Part shown: in pieces, positions 1 through 12,418 of the stretch
How the letters are laid out: every line of letters starts with the position of its first letter
How positions within the stretch are numbered: position 1 is the stretch's first letter
Assembly: GCA_951812925.1 (NCBI GenBank)
Contig: OX638370.1
Span: 6,472,001 to 6,536,000, forward strand
Reading direction: 5' to 3'
DNA from: Calliopum simillimum
Lineage: Eukaryota; Arthropoda; Insecta; Diptera; Lauxaniidae
Length of the DNA stretch: 64,000 bases
Notes under the pieces: model-generated
What the model was told of the DNA's origin: nothing
What the model saw: the letters and a program-made list of their open reading frames with translations, nothing else
Database searches by the model: none
Made by a program: the position numbers and the translations under genes

Positions 1-145
1 AGTTTCTCAAAATTTTCCGAATTCTTCAAAATATTTCGATTTTGCCAAAGTTTTTCGAATTCTTAGAAATTTTTTCGATTTTCTAAAGATTTTTTGACTT
101 TTTCTAAATTTTTCGATTTTCTCAAAATTTTTCGAATTCTTAACA
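1..145. repeat. Fragment of 19-bp minisatellite family (pyrimidine-rich on +)
   Basis: The window opens inside a degenerate array of units such as tttttcgattttctcaaaa. The period is about 19 bp with a recurring TTTTTCGA core. It matches the unit type of the large array at 60.2-62.2 kb and lies in the same orientation. The left end of the array is outside the window. Confidence 0.7.
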
Positions 146-1061
146 GAAAGCTTGTACCTGTAGATAAGAACTTTTATTGCACTTATATTCACTCAATAAC
201 TTTTAATACACCTGCATAGTATGCAATAAAATAAACTCCACACATATTAAAAATAAAATGTAGAAGGAAGGTACATAACATAATCAGCTTATAGGTTATT
301 GTTAAGCTATCGATATTGATTGATTCGTACGTTATAATATCGTTGACTATAACTGCATGCTCAAGGAAGTAATGTTCAACCCTTTTTGCAGCAACGCACC
401 CTTCACTTAAGTCTTCGAGCATTTAAGTTTTCAGCTTGTCTGCTATACCATGTTATATATACGAGTACTTTTTGTATCTTATCATACCTGTGTGCTGTCA
501 ACAGCTGCCACTTGATGAACCAACAACAGGCAACACCAGTCCAACCAAGCAAACAAACAATGTGGACTTTTCAATAATCCTCCCCAAAAAGTTCACTTCA
601 ATTTTGTTCGATTTTTTTTCTTTTCCAATTCTTTTCTTTAAGATATCCAATTCGACAAATAATCCTATTTCAAGGGTCAATGACGCGGAGTTTATTATAA
701 AATTTTATTTGATATATCCCACACGTATGTAGATGTTTGTATGTTGTATATTGTTGCTTGCCTGTATTGAAGGTATCACAATGTGAATGCGTGTACTCGG
801 CGTATGTATATGTGAAAATATGTGTTGGCATTGTTAGTTGCAATAGCATGCTGCTACTCAAAGTCCGCAACAATTTTTTTACAGAAATACCCCTGGTTAA
901 AGTCAGAATTTTTGTCAGAAATTGGATGTAGTTCTTTTGAAAAGAAATCAAACTGTTTTCTTTTTTAAATTTCTAAAAAATTGTCACTTTTTTGATAAAG
1001 TTGGGCATAAACTCAAATCAATGATTTTGTTGCCGTCAAGTTCATGAGACAAAAGACCAGC
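146..1061. other. No gene seen
   Basis: AT-rich non-coding sequence. Short open frames are present on both strands, but none has a recognisable domain or convincing splice signals. A short stretch near 720-830 is rich in GTATGT-type microsatellite-like words. Confidence 0.6.
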
Positions 1062-1215
1062 TGTAGAAAGTCTCGCAGAAAACAACCAAATCAAGTGACA
1101 ACATTCAAACTGCAACTCTTTGATATCAAATTTCAATGCGAAAGAAACATTTGCCGGTTTGAGCGGAAACAAATTTAAATTAATCAAATAATTTGGTTTT
1201 AATGAAGGCATTCTG
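1062..1215. repeat. Dispersed repeat, copy 1 (second copy at 57.6 kb)
   Basis: This stretch includes aaatcaagtgacaacattc, caaactgcaa and aaacatttgccggtttgagc. It aligns with 57584-57745 in the same orientation with moderate divergence. Both copies end in a ttttaat.aag.cattct motif. No open frame is conserved between copies, so it looks like a transposon fragment of unknown class. Confidence 0.6.
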
Positions 1216-1243
1216 AGGACGGTGTTACTCGTCTAAGGGTTAA

Positions 1244-1387
1244 CTCATTAATGCCCAGCGGTACCATATGGCACCCATTTTGCATAGAAACATTTTTTTT
1301 TTTCAAAAATATAGTTTGAGCCCAGGTCGATAACGCCTAAAAATTTCAGCCTTCTATTTATCGTGGTTCCCGTTGGGCATTGATGGG
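1244..1387. mobile_element. piggyBac-like MITE with TTAA target site duplication
   Basis: A 144-bp element is flanked on each side by TTAA (1240-1243 and 1388-1391). Its ends are imperfect inverted repeats: ctcattaatgcccagcgg on the left, and on the right the complement of cccatcaatgcccaacgg. TTAA duplication and ends close to CCC are the signature of the piggyBac superfamily. It has no coding capacity, so it is a non-autonomous derivative. The inverted repeat and TTAA are seen directly; the superfamily is inferred. Confidence 0.65.
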
Positions 1388-1391
1388 TTAA

Positions 1392-2405
1392 TAAGATAGC
1401 TTGTGCTATTAAAAAAATTACTTTTTATGATATTGACATGGGATACCATCCATCAGCAAATAGCCTACTGTATATTGCATTCAACGCCAGAAAACCCTCT
1501 AACACAATATAAAATTTTGCTTGCATTATTACTACTATTAGCATTAGTAGAATTTCGTAGTAGAATTGGTTGTTGTTATTTTTCTTATATCTCTTTTTCC
1601 GAGTATGTGTTTATTCCACACTCACTTGTTCGCATAATTGAATTTTGTGGTGTACTTATCTGCAACCAAGTTTTATATAAACTGTCCCTTTAACTTTTAA
1701 AGAAAAGTTCATGGAAAATGTTGTCAGCAGGGGAGAGAATTAAGGGTTAATACCAGATAATTGTATTGCCAATAATGTGCCCAATAAATATACACTATAT
1801 ATGTATGTTGGTACATTTTGAGTGGCACGTACTTTCAACCCTTTCATGGTGTTTTCATTGTTGTTGCTTTTGCTGAAAGACATTTTTCTTAATATTGTTA
1901 TTTAGTTGACTGCCCTCGAGACAAATGGTATAGGTTTTGTTAAGGTTTCACTTTATAGAAATCTTTTTTTGCGCACAAGTCCAGACACGTTTATTTGCAT
2001 AGCTGGTCATGTAGGCGTTATTATTGTTTTCCAGCTTAATAAACTCTTTTTGATGTTTATTTTTTTTTTGGCTTTAAGAGTTAGTAGGTGTTTGACCCTG
2101 CGTTAAATAAGTTAGAATTTAAGGTTTGTGCTATGATTTGCAAAAATTTCTTTGTTATTTTAGCAAAAAGTGAGCTAATCCTTTAAGTCCGTCAAATAAA
2201 AAGTAAAATTAGTGCAGCCTTACCTACTTTTAAAAGTTTCAAACGCAAAAGCAAAGTGAAAGTTTTTGTGAATTTTTCCGTTAAGTTTATAATTTAACAT
2301 TAACACCATAATGTTGAATTATTATTTAAAATTTGCATGCCAAAAAGTTTATTTAATGCTTAAATTACTCAGTTTTAGAATACTTCAAAGTTGAAACAAA
2401 AACAA
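1392..2405. other. No gene seen
   Basis: AT-rich sequence with short open frames only. No splice-site pair, RNA gene or repeat with a second copy was recognised here. Confidence 0.55.
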
Positions 2406-3090
2406 CCCAGTGTGCCAAACGGTTCATATCTCCGCTTTTTTATCCGTTTCGGATCATTTTTTGACTTAACAAATAAAGTTTTACAGGTAAAGAACCTAAG
2501 CGTATGTGAAAGAAATGTTTAAAACAAAATTTTCCTTTTAGGGATATTTTAGGGAAATTTTCTAAGTCCTTAAAAAGTAGTATAAAAAATAAAATTAATG
2601 TTCTAAAAACTATTTTCGCATGAAAAATTAAAATTCGCTTTTGGGAAATTTTTTGGAATTTTTTATTTTTTTTCCCAGTGTGCCAAACGGTTCATATCCC
2701 GCTTTTTTATCCGTTACGGATCAGTAACGGATTCTTAACTAATAAAAAAATTCCCAATAGTTTCCCAAAAGGATATTTTAATTTTTTATTCGAAAATAGT
2801 ATTAAACACATTCATTTTATGTTTTATGTTACTTTCCATGGTCTTAGAAAATTTCCCTAAAATATTCTTTAATAACAAAAACTCCCAAAAATTTCCCCAA
2901 AAAGAATTTTAAATTTTCATTCAAAAATAGTTTTTAGCACATCGATTTTATGTTTTATACTACTTTTCAAGGTCTTATAAAATTTCCCTAAAATATCCCT
3001 AAAAAGGAAATTTTGTTTTAAGCATTTCTTTCACATGCACTTAGGTTCTTGACGTGTAAAACTTAATTTATTAAGTCAAAAAATGTCCCT
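2406..3090. repeat. Compound foldback repeat (TTTCCC/GGGAAA type)
   Basis: Two direct copies of a module containing gtgccaaacggttcatatc begin at 2406 and 2674. The stretch about 2456-2672 is repeated in inverted orientation at about 2877-3090: gaacctaagcgtatgtgaaa on the left, and the complement of tttcacatgcacttaggttc on the right. A third, partial inverted copy lies at 2760-2880. Words such as agggatattttagggaaa recur throughout. It resembles a nested, non-coding foldback element, and it ends about 20 bp before the next large palindrome. Confidence 0.65.
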
Positions 3091-3108
3091 ATTTCATCTT
3101 TCACAATT

Positions 3109-4840
3109 ACACTAGTTTACAAATTATTAAAATTTTTTTTCCCAGCGAATGCCGTTACTCATTTTATATGGAAAATGGGCTGCTGATTCCGAAAATCGAA
3201 TTTTTTTTTTTTATTTCGTGTCGTTTTCGAGATATCGGTTATTTTCGGTTTTTGGACCAAAAAAAAAGATAGTTCCACTTAAATACAAATATCTCAAGAA
3301 CCAATGTTTGTATTCAAACAAATAATATGTCATATTAAAGGTAATTAAATTACCTACAAATGATACTCACGTCACTTTTTGGCTGGTTTGTTAGTTTCGA
3401 TGAAATAAATTTATTTCTGAAAAAAAGAGTATAATTTTCCGAAAAAAATACAAAAATGTCTAAATCAACTGCAGAATTTTACAAGAAAAAAAAATTTTAA
3501 AAATCATTTTGTATTTTTATATCATAATCTATAAATTTGTTAGGCAAATAAAATACTATTTAAGAAAATCGATGGAAAAATGCAAAAGTTGTATACAATT
3601 CATTGATAAGTTACCAAAATGTGTTTTTCCCTATTTTTCCGTTTTTTTGTAATAAACTGTTCGAAAATTTGAATCTTTTTGTAAAAGAAATTAGAAAATC
3701 CAAAAAATTCTTAAAGAAGGCATTAAAAGGAAATACCCGTGCCTCGCCGTTTTTCTCTAGCACGTCAGATTTTTTTTTAATCGATTTTTGAAGTTTTTTA
3801 ATCCACTGTACATGAAAAAACAGAAATAACGCATTCTTGTGTTAAATCGATGAATTTAACTATATGATCCTTACATCTGAGGTGTATCATGTCTTCAGCA
3901 AACTTATGCAGGATACTACGCGGAATATTTTTGTAGACAATTTTAACCCTCTCAAACCCCCACATGTAGGTCAAAATGACCTTCATGTGGGGGTCAAAAT
4001 GACCCACATGTGAGGGTTTTAGAGGGTTAAAATTTTCAACAAAAATATTCCTCGCAGTATCCTGCATAAGTTTACTGAACACATAGTACACCTCAGATGT
4101 AAGGATCATATAGTTAAATTCATCGATTTAACACAAGAATGCGTTATTTCTGTTTTTTCATGTACAGTGGATTAAAAAACTTCAAAAATCGATTAAAAAA
4201 AAATCTGACGTGCTAGAGAAAAACGGCGAGGCACGGGTATTTCCTTTTAATGCCTTCTTTAAGAATTTTTTGGATTTTCTAATTTCTTTTACAAAAAGTT
4301 TCAAATTTTCGAACAGTTTATTACAAAAAAACGGAAAAATAGGGAAAAACGCATTTCGGTAACTTATCAATGAATTGTATACAACTTTTGCATTTTTCCA
4401 TCGATTTTCTTAAATGATATCTTATTTTCTTCACAAATACATAGTCTATGATACAAAAAAAAAAAATATTATAAAAAAGTTATGTCTTCTTGTATAAATT
4501 TGAAGTTGAATTTGATTTTTTCTTAATTTTTTCGAAAAAAAAAATTTTTTTTTTAGAAATCAAATTATTTCACCGAAACTAACGAACCAAGCAAAAGGTG
4601 ATGTGGATATCATTTGTAGGTAATATGACATATCATTTGTTTAAATACAAACATTGGTTTTTGAGATATTTGTATTTTAATGGAACTATCTTTTTTTTTT
4701 GGTCCAAAAACCGAAAATGACCGATATCTCGAAAACGACACGAAATAAAAAAAAAAAATGCAATTTTCGGAATCAGCAGCCCATTTTCCATATAAAATGA
4801 GTAACGGCATTCGCTGGGAATTTTGGCTGTAAACTAGTGT
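3109..4840. mobile_element. 1.73-kb near-palindrome (foldback element)
   Basis: The left edge acactagtttaca (3109) is mirrored by the right edge tgtaaactagtgt (ending 4840). The two arms of about 850 bp are inverted copies meeting near 3984. The centre carries paired ccccacatgt / acatgtgagggg-like words around a loop of only 10-20 bp. Each arm contains the same 62-codon open frame (3603-3791 on +, 4182-4370 on -), differing at only three residues, which shows how alike the inner arms are. The stretch around 3400-3560 is less well matched by its partner. No transposase is visible. A transcript across it would fold into a hairpin of several hundred base pairs. Confidence 0.8.
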
Positions 4841-6416
4841 TATTATTCGCAACACTTTAATGCACATGAAAGTTATTGCTCAAGTAAAAACTTAATTTTT
4901 TCGGTGAAATTTAAGGGCAATTTATATTATACTTAAAAACTACTAAAAATATTGAAATTTATGAAGTCTTTCGCGCGACTGAATTAAATTTTGCCCATAT
5001 TTGAGCGCTATAAAAGTTGTCTTGAAAATAAAAAGGCGTGCCATAGCACATAGGGGTGCCATATCAACAAGGGGTGCCACATCTCCCGAATTTATACTAG
5101 TCACAGCGATTTTCGGCTACAAAAAAATATCGTTTTAATTGTTTTGGTTGTTGTTCGTAAAAAGGTAAATTTTTTCCATTAAATTAATTTAGTTTGTGCT
5201 TTAATATTCTAATTCAATAAGCTAAAGCCTATCAGCCGATTGCATCACTGACCCAATTCAGCGTACGCATTTACATGTCATATAAAAATTTTTCAATCAC
5301 AAAATGCCAACAACACTACCAAACAATAGATAACCGCAAGCACACAACCAAAAAGCGTTTACATAAACACATATACATGTGTATGTATGCATATGTGCAT
5401 TGGTCAACACGGTATGTGTTTGTAAGCCTATGCGTATAACCACTTGCAATGCCCACACACATTTTCGCCTATAGCGGTACGCTACGCACAACAAAACGTT
5501 GGGTCCATTGTAATTTTGCCTACAATCAGAGGGAATTTGACTTTACAAAGCAGCAACAACAACACTTTTTTTTGTTGCATTCACAGTTTTAAGGGTAGAC
5601 TGCCTGTCTGTCAGTGAGCCTATTTTGCCTACTGAACCTGTAGGTCATTGAACGCCAACAGAGATAATGAAAACTAGATGCATATTTGTAGCCGCAGTCT
5701 CTGGTTGCGTGGTGGTTTCGACGCACATAAGAGTATGGAGATAATCACGCTGCAGTTGCCTTCTATCCTGGCTGATTTTTATATTTACTTTAAATCTTGC
5801 TTCCTCGAAACAAATGGGAATATACATACATGGTTTTGTACTAAGGAAAAGAAAAATTCTAGAAGAGCGCTGAAACTTGTACAATAATTTATTTAAAGAG
5901 AGCTCTTAAATGAAACCGAATGACTGCCCTTGATAGATCTTTCTTCGGGGGGTATAAGCTGTCCATTTTCATACATTGGCATTCGGCACAAGTCGTTCCA
6001 CCAGAGAGCCAACTGTCAGCACTAAAAAAATAACAAAACAGATAAAATCCTTCTAAGTAGCGAGCACTTAAAAATATGTCCCCAAAATGTTGAGAGAATG
6101 CAATTGAAAATATGTGCTTACAATCGATTGCAATTATCAACAGCGTTGTCATATTGAAATAGCTCAATTCAGTACTAATCCACTTTGATTTCATGCATTT
6201 GTGTTAGAGTTGATGCGTATTGAAATAAGTATTATACACAAGTAAATTTGAATTAAGACTGCTGATGCTGTTTAGCGCCATCGTCTGTCTACTCTACTAG
6301 ATACACGCATTAAAAAAAAAATACCCGAAGTGTGGCTTTTGACCAACCCTGATCAAAAAAAAAAAGGTGACCTAACATTGTTGTTGAAAGCATTCAGAGT
6401 GCTCACGCTGTTATGA
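4841..6416. other. No gene seen; three short GGGGTGCCA-like words
   Basis: Non-coding AT-rich sequence. At about 5036-5090 the word (g)gtgcca(t/c)a recurs three times within roughly 55 bp. CA/TG-rich microsatellite-like words occur at 5350-5410. Open frames here are short and without recognisable domains. Confidence 0.5.
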
Positions 6417-6905
6417 GTCAGTGAAAAAATAAAAATATAAAGTTGAGCGGGAATTTTTTTTTTCAAAATCTAATAAATTTAAAAATTTCCTCTTCAAGAA
6501 ATGTTTTGGGAAATTTTTCAAAATGCGCAAAATTTAATTTAACATGAAGTAGCCTAAAGAAAATTAGTTTTAAAGCATTTAGAAATGCTTTTTATGAAAT
6601 TTCCCATAAGGGAAATTTTTAGAAGTCTTTGATTTTGATGTTGTAATTCGCGATATCACTAGAGTCAGTTAGAAAATAAAAATATAAAGCTGAGCGAGAC
6701 ATATTTTTTTTCAAAATCAAATACATTTGAAAATTTCCTCATCGGGAATTTTTTTGCGAAATTTTTAAAAATGCATAAAATTAAATTTTACAAAAAGTAG
6801 GCTAAACAAATTAGTTTAAAAATGCTTTTTATAAAATTTCCCATAAGGGAAATTCTTATGAATCACTTTTTTTGATGTAGAATTTTGTGATATTGTAAGT
6901 AAATT
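6417..6905. repeat. Two tandem copies of a ~247-bp repeat
   Basis: The unit starting gtcagtgaaaaaataaaaat (6417) is repeated from 6664 (gtcagttagaaaataaaaat). Both units carry tataaag.tgagcg.ga near the start and the palindromic word tttcccataagggaaa near the end. The repeat is diverged but clearly colinear. The internal TTTCCC/GGGAAA words tie it to the 2.4-3.1 kb foldback and to 9.5-9.7 kb. Confidence 0.7.
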
Positions 6906-8192
6906 GTGAATTTTGTAATTTTTTGTTTGTTTCAAAGCATTGTCATACTTTTTCATACATATTTATTTTTAATATTCAAAGTAAGATGCTTAAAAAAAAT
7001 TTAAGCAACGCTTTCTGAAATATTCACTAGAATTCATGCATAACTCTGCAGGAAAAAACGCAAATACTATGCCACTTAAGCTGTCACACACAAATACTAT
7101 GTACGCTGACTTTATTTCAAATTTTATTTTTCTCAATAAACCAAAGTTGATCCCACAATATTACATACAAAAAAGCAACTTGGAGAAGATCATAAATTTT
7201 TCAACATAATTTATGATATAAAAAGTCACACTAAGCAACAGAAATCAATCAATTATGAGCACAAAAAATGAAGCATACATTGTTCATAGAAAAGAAAATA
7301 CACTGACACACACACACACATACATATAAGTATATGCATTTTGAACTAAAGGAGAACAATAGAAATACCATTAAATTTATCGCAAAAACAAATCACTAAC
7401 AAAAGAGCAACAGCAACAAAAGTAGCAGCAGCAACAGCAAAAGAGCAAAAAAGAAAGAAATAATAAATAGAAAAATCATTAATTTTTGCGTGTGCTTTTT
7501 TTTGTCAATAATTTATTGTTATTTGGTGAAGTTGTTGCTTTTGTTGTAGCATAAAATATACATTTGAGTGGCCGGAAAGTAGGCAACACATTTTTTTTTG
7601 ACTTTCTTAACATTGTATTTATTTTACACAATGTTGAACAATAGATAATATTGTTCATTGACGTTAATCTAAATAAATGGAAGAACGTTAAATTGGCAGC
7701 TGATAGCTTTAACGTTGCATATTTTTAGGCGCTTTTAGTGTTTAGTAGACAAAAGTCAACACTTATGTATGAAAAATTTTTCCATACAGCAGCTAAAAGT
7801 ATCCAGCAATTATAAATATTTTAAACTAATTAAATTCAAAAACCATAAATTCACTATGGCCTTTTCATAAAAGTAATTACACCAATATCCGTTCAGTTCA
7901 TTACAGTAATGAAACCGAAAAAGTGGGGGCTTGCACTCAACTGCCTATAAGCATGCCAAATAGTTGCTATAACTTATTATTTAAAATATGCAGTCATTAA
8001 AAACCAATATTTGCAAATTTTCTATTAATTAAATACCATTTGCCCCTACTCCACGTGACGGCAGCCACTATTAAATGATAATTATTTTTGGTTTAATTGC
8101 AGTACGCCATATTTTTAGGCGCAAAAAACATAAACGCAACTGTCATATGTCGTTCTATGAAACAATAAATCAACATTTTTGTTATTTTGTTC
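6906..8192. other. No gene seen; short CA microsatellite
   Basis: AT-rich sequence with a (CA)n run at about 7303-7322 and CAG/CAA-rich words at 7408-7450. No exon signal was recognised. Confidence 0.5.
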
Positions 8193-8218
8193 ATTTACCT
8201 GAGCAAAAAAACAAAGTT
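8193..8218 (-). other. Candidate - strand recursive splice (ratchet-like) site
   Basis: Read on the - strand this is tttgtttttttgctcag followed at once by gtaaat, with a possible branch word tatttaac about 25 nt upstream. An acceptor fused to a donor is the pattern of a recursive splice site. The donor half (GTAAAT) is weaker than the GTAAGT usual at such sites, and no - strand exon is established nearby. Confidence 0.25.
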
Positions 8219-11200
8219 GTTAAATACTATGGCCAATTAACGCTTGACTAGTTTTGGTGAAAAATTCACGTTTAATGAACTTAAAGGCAACACTTAAGTG
8301 GGCGTTGGCAGAGGTGTGTCCTATAGAAATTGCCAATACACGTATTAAATTGCAGCACACGCATTGCGATATTAGCGTTAATTTATACCTGCGCGCTAAA
8401 TTAATGCGTTCTACAATTAGTGGTCATAATTTTAGGTCTTGCTGTTCGCTCCGTAGAAGCACGTAATTGGCTAATTAAGTGCGCGTCACTTAATTCATAG
8501 AAATTATTGCGGTTAATGCATTCATGGCGCGTTATGATCAATGGGGAAATATGGCAAAAACAAAAAAAAAAAAAAAAACAAATTTCGGTGGCATAATAAA
8601 TAACTTATTAATAGGTTTATTAAACGCCATTTAGAATGTGGTCTTATGGTTGATTTATGCTGATTTTTTTTCTTTTAACTAGTAACCTCTTTTCCGCTAA
8701 TGCACCTTTAAGATTTTGCACAGTAGTCTCAGATGTATATACGGAAAGATGTGTGTTATTAAAATAGACATCTCTAAATGCTTAAAAACTAATTTTTTTT
8801 CAATCAATATTATCTTAGGTTAAATTTGGCGCCATTTTGAAAATTTCCCAAAAAATTTCCCGAAAAGGAAATTTTTAAATTTTGAAGATTTAACTAAAAA
8901 AAAATTTTTTCAGTTTTGGGGCTAACTGTGACAGTTTTGCAAAAACTTTAAATACTCAAAAATTTCCTATTTTTACCAGCAATAATTTTGAAGACACTCA
9001 GACTGCTTGAAAAAAAAAACTTAACATTTTGTGCTGCTAACAACTACCCACACTTTAAAACTAACTTTTATGCATACATTTAAGCATTTATGCACATTTT
9101 TATCCCTCTGCCATTTGCAAATTCTCATATAAGTATATTTTATATGTATGCATAGAATTTTTTGCGCATCCTTTAAGTGTAGCCAATGCCAATGCCATAG
9201 GAATGCAACCAAGGGAATTTCAACATATGTGCGTAGCTTGCAAGTTTTCATTGCTGAAAAAAATATATTCGCAGTTTTTGTTTCTTTGGCAGCAAGTTGA
9301 TGCTTAGTTTGGCGCAATTGTCAAAAGCATATTTGTGGCTTGAAAAGGTTGGCCGGGGTTATTGCTTTGAATGATGGCAGTATCACAAAAAGTTATTCTC
9401 AAACGCAGTTTTTCAGCACTATGCATTTGTTTTGACAAGTAAATTATAATAATATTGCAAACACATGTTTAAAATTTAATTTTTCCAAAAATTTCACACT
9501 TTATATTGAAGCATAGAAGTTACCACAGAAAAAAACAAAAATTTCCCTTAAGGGAAATTTTGAGGGAAATTTTTTTTAATGCTTGAAATTTTAATTTTAT
9601 AAATCAAAATAATAAAAAAACCAAATTTTTCAGCATTTTAAAAATATTTCCAAAATTTCCCAAAAGTGAAATTTCAAACGTCAAATCAAAATTTATTTTC
9701 TTTATAACAGCAAGAGAAATTTTCGTATTTTTTAGATAAAATTTATATATTTAAGATTTTTTGCAATATAATAAGAATTTTTCGTTGTGCTTGTCCAATC
9801 CTTTCACATTAAAACTTCGCCACTGCGCAGCTGATGTCATCCAAGAAACTCTACAAGTTTCACTTACCCCAAGCATTCAATATAAAAATATCAAAAATGA
9901 GAAAAAACAAAAAAATTCTAACGATGCCATCATCATCATTGAAAATACTTGGAATATATTTGAGAATATGTGCAACTGTTACCAAAACTTGTGCATTATT
10001 TTACGAATACACATAGAGCGAAAGCAAAATATCCTTTGCAAAAAACTAACCTTCTATGAATAATTGAATAGCTTTTCGGTAAAAAGGGTATATGACTGCT
10101 TTTAAAGAAAAAAAGGGGAAGATACTTACGTATACGAATTTTATAACATTTTGTATAGCATGTTAGATTTCGTTGCTTACGTTTTGCATTGCCATATTTA
10201 CTTTTTTTGCTATAGTCTATTTGGAGTTTTTTGAAATAAAAAATAAAAATAAATATTGCATATATTTTGGAGGCTATGCATACATACATAGAGCATAAAA
10301 GTACGCAAATACTTAGAATGTTTTCAAAGAAAACGAAACAAAATGTCTTAAATTTTCAGCACTTATAAAATATTTGTAATACAGTGTTAATTTGCATAGT
10401 ACAGTGCAAAAAATTGTCTGCCATTTTGCTTTGATGCTGCCATAGACGATCAGAATAAGTAGGCGAATATGAAATTTATTAAAATTGCATATAAACAAAA
10501 ACAGTTTCTTCTGCTGTTAAAATTTAAAGTTGACATTTGTGACTTTTAAAGTGATAAATCTTCAAAATATGCAATACAAAATTTTATATTATGATATTTT
10601 AGTCTATAAATTGTCGGTTTTAAAAAATTTGATATCTGAATTGTATGCAATGAAATCAAAAAACAATGCCCAATTCTTTGAAATATCTTATTTAAATTAT
10701 CACATTAGTTTGTAACTTAAATTTAAGCACACTCTTTAACTAATATTTACTTTATTGGTCAACACTTTAACTTGCCCTGTAAACAAACCAAGACTGATCT
10801 GCCTTATCGTGTGCAGCACCTTTCGAGCTAGCTGGTTGTGATATTAGATTCAGCGAGTAAAATCTCAAAAATGCTTTGTATTCACATTGTGTCTGATCGT
10901 TGCTTTCAACCAACCGCTAAGTTTTATAATTAATTTGGCTGATTTCTCAAAAAATGCCATTCTTTTTGAATTTTTTCATATACAAATATGCATTGTTTTA
11001 GTATTCAACTGCTCACACCTAAATGTATGCAATGCATAGCGTTATTTTTTGTTAACATTCAACCGCATACCTAATTCAACCACACATCGCAAATTTTTTA
11101 GTATTGCAGTGACAGCAATTGACCAAAATTTTTGGTAAACCACAATATGATGTGCGTATCTTGCAAATAAAGCCTAAAAATATGCTACAAAAGCTTATAT

Positions 11201-12418
11201 GCCTAAAGCTTTGCAAAATCATTTCGAAATCAATTAATTCATTTATGAAATTTGGGTTTTGTGAAAAATATCAAATAAAGTTTTATTTAGGTAATTTTTA
11301 TATTTGCGGTTATATGAATATTGCCCATATATAAATAAGAGCTAAAAATAAAATAAAACTGGGAGCAAAATATCTCGCCTTTTCATTTAGAACAGCGTTC
11401 ATGTTGATATTGACATAATCACAACGCAGTTTCTATTTTTTATTATTTTTCGCTAAGGGTTACTCTTCCACCAATTTTCATCAAGACTACCTTTTTTATT
11501 TTACAACTACTTTTGCTAAAATGTATGCATTTAGCTAATTCTAATTGTTATGCCACTACAGCTGCATTAAAATACGCGCCTAAAGGTATGCACATACAAT
11601 TTATTAGCATACGCAAAATATTTTAAACCAATTTTATAGAATTTTCTAATTTTGCATAAACATAAATTCATTTAAATCAACATTCCCGATGGGCGTATGC
11701 AAAATTGACAATTTTGCACATAATTTAGCTGGAATCAAATATTGGCTAGGATAATAGTTTAACAGTTGTGGTTGCTAGCATATTGCATACTTTGGGGTGT
11801 TGGGCAAAAATTGTGCGCAAATGATTATTGAATGTGTTTTTTTGTCATTAGCTTTACATGTTACACCCGTTGAACAGAATTTCCAACAGTGCCAAATAAA
11901 ATAAAGTTTCACAAAGAACGACATTAAATAGTATAAACTTAAAGCTTTACTTGGGAGAAAAAATTTTATTGCATATTTTTTTGGATATTTTTGTCTTGAT
12001 TCTATTTCATATTTGTGTCTCCGATATAGTTTTCTTTTATATACACTACATTGTACATAGTATAGGTAAACACATATGTATATAGTACATAAAAATATAT
12101 TTACTCAAATTTTCTTTAGTCGCTGCGCTGCGGTTTGTATACTTCAGTTGCAGTTGAATTTGATTTGGCCATCAAGGTAACCTAAATGGCGGTTTGCCAA
12201 ATGCTTGTTGCAGCAATATGTAACTGAATTTAGATTTAATTTGATAAAAAAAACACAAGTAAACTAGAAACTCAATCTTTTTTTCGTCATCAAAGCTTAA
12301 ATAAATAATTTTAATAAAACTGGAAAACTTACATTATCGATTCCATAGAAAAGCCTAAATTTGGTAAATCAAACATAGCAAAAGAAATCTAAAAGCTCTC
12401 AAAATAAATTAAGGAACA
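8219..12418. other. No gene seen; scattered TTTCCC/GGGAAA palindromes
   Basis: Long AT-rich stretch. Palindromic words of the 2.4-6.9 kb repeat family recur at about 8845-8875 (tttcccgaaaaggaaa) and 9540-9670 (tttcccttaagggaaa and neighbours), so degenerate copies of that family extend to about 9.7 kb. A poly(A) run lies near 8560. From 9.7 to 12.4 kb nothing was recognised. Open frames up to about 100 codons are low-complexity AT-rich translations. Confidence 0.5.

Noticed and set aside
3603..4370. Two nearly identical 62-codon open frames on opposite strands
   Set aside because: They are mirror copies within the palindrome arms. Lys/Phe-rich composition and lack of any known domain argue against a conserved protein.
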